5,709 nucleotides of DNA from JACCQS01 sp050999295. GTDB lineage: Bacteria; Actinomycetota; Actinomycetes; Mycobacteriales; Geodermatophilaceae. Shown here in pieces: positions 5,492 through 5,709 of this stretch. Positions within the stretch are counted from its first letter, which is position 1. Every line of letters begins with the position of its first letter. The position numbers and the translations under genes were made by a program. The stretch spans positions 1 through 5,709 of the forward strand of contig JBPCPI010000015.1 in NCBI GenBank assembly GCA_050999295.1, given 5' to 3'. Under the pieces are notes generated by a model that did no database searches, was not told the origin of the DNA, and was given only the letters and a program-made list of their open reading frames with translations.

Positions 5492-5709
5492 TCAGGCACC
5501 GGCCTCGAGCACGGCGAGGTCGCGCACCGCATAACGGTGATGCTCGGCCTCTTCCTTCAGCACCACCTTCAGGCAGCGGCGAACGACGTACTCCTGGTCG
5601 GGATACGGGTCCGCCGGCTTTCGACCGCACACCCGATCGAGCTCGGCCTCGGTGAGCCCGTCGATGACGCGCCGCATCGTGGCCATGCGGGCGAGCCGCG
5701 GCGCGAGTG
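5492..5709 (-). CDS. DinB-like (DUF664-type) protein, C-terminal 71 residues, 5' end outside window
   Basis: The minus-strand frame is open from the right edge and ends at TGA 5494-5492. It reads LAPRLARMATMRRVIDGLTE, then AELDRVCGRKPADPYPDQEY, then VVRRCLKVVLKEEAEHHRYA and VRDLAVLEAGA. The 'EE.EHHRYAVRDLAVLE' end, with paired histidines in the last helix, is characteristic of the actinobacterial DinB/YfiT-like superfamily of four-helix metal-binding proteins. Some members are thiol-dependent transferases, for example using mycothiol. The ATG at 5686 is probably internal, since the frame continues upstream and the domain would be too short if begun there. It converges on the padR gene. The exact role is unknown. 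Confidence 0.75.
   Translation of the reverse strand, partial: LAPRLARMATMRRVIDGLTEAELDRVCGRKPADPYPDQEYVVRRCLKVVLKEEAEHHRYAVRDLAVLEAGA

Noticed and set aside
5321..5709. Plus-strand frame open to the window end
   Set aside because: From 5492 onward it is the complement of the DinB-like gene; the first 57 codons are unrecognised and there is no confident start signal.
1..5709. CRISPR arrays, tRNA or rRNA genes, riboswitches
   Set aside because: No regularly spaced repeats, no tRNA-like cloverleaf or rRNA-like conserved stretches, and no known riboswitch core were seen on either strand.

Overview
High-GC DNA (about two-thirds G+C by eye), probably from an actinobacterium. This rests on the base composition, two TANNNT-type -10 boxes placed for leaderless starts, and a gene set (MMPL exporter, PadR regulator, DUF899, DUF1772, SnoaL-like, DinB-like) that is common there. 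Genus is not resolvable from this window.

Layout, left to right. At 3-275 (+) is the 3' end of a DUF899 thioredoxin-fold gene that begins outside the window. At 302-690 (-) is a decayed C-terminal half of an IS110-family transposase. At 691-1125 nothing is recognisable. At 1126-2300 (-) are three small genes with disrupted frames: a DUF1772 membrane protein, a SnoaL-like protein and a short downstream frame that overlaps it by ATGA. At 2407-4611 (-) is an intact 734-residue MMPL/RND-type transporter. At 4612-4671 is a compact divergent promoter region with a near-perfect inverted repeat. At 4672-5235 (+) is an intact PadR regulator followed by a terminator-like hairpin. At 5252-5491 there is no gene, only a hairpin and a 9-bp tandem repeat. 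At 5492-5709 (-) is the C-terminal part of a DinB-like (DUF664-type) protein that runs off the right edge.

How it may work: the PadR protein probably binds the 36-bp inverted repeat between the two divergent promoters and represses both itself and the exporter until an exported or toxic compound releases it. The DUF1772 and SnoaL-like genes follow the exporter on the same strand and look like former operon partners. Each is restored to a full-length protein of normal size by one added G. The frameshifts cluster between about 330 and 2140, while the flanking genes are intact. That pattern means either a decaying segment beside a dead IS element or local sequence error, and this is the main question the window raises. 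I did not find a clearly new biological system. The symmetric promoter/operator and the clustered frameshifts are the best leads.
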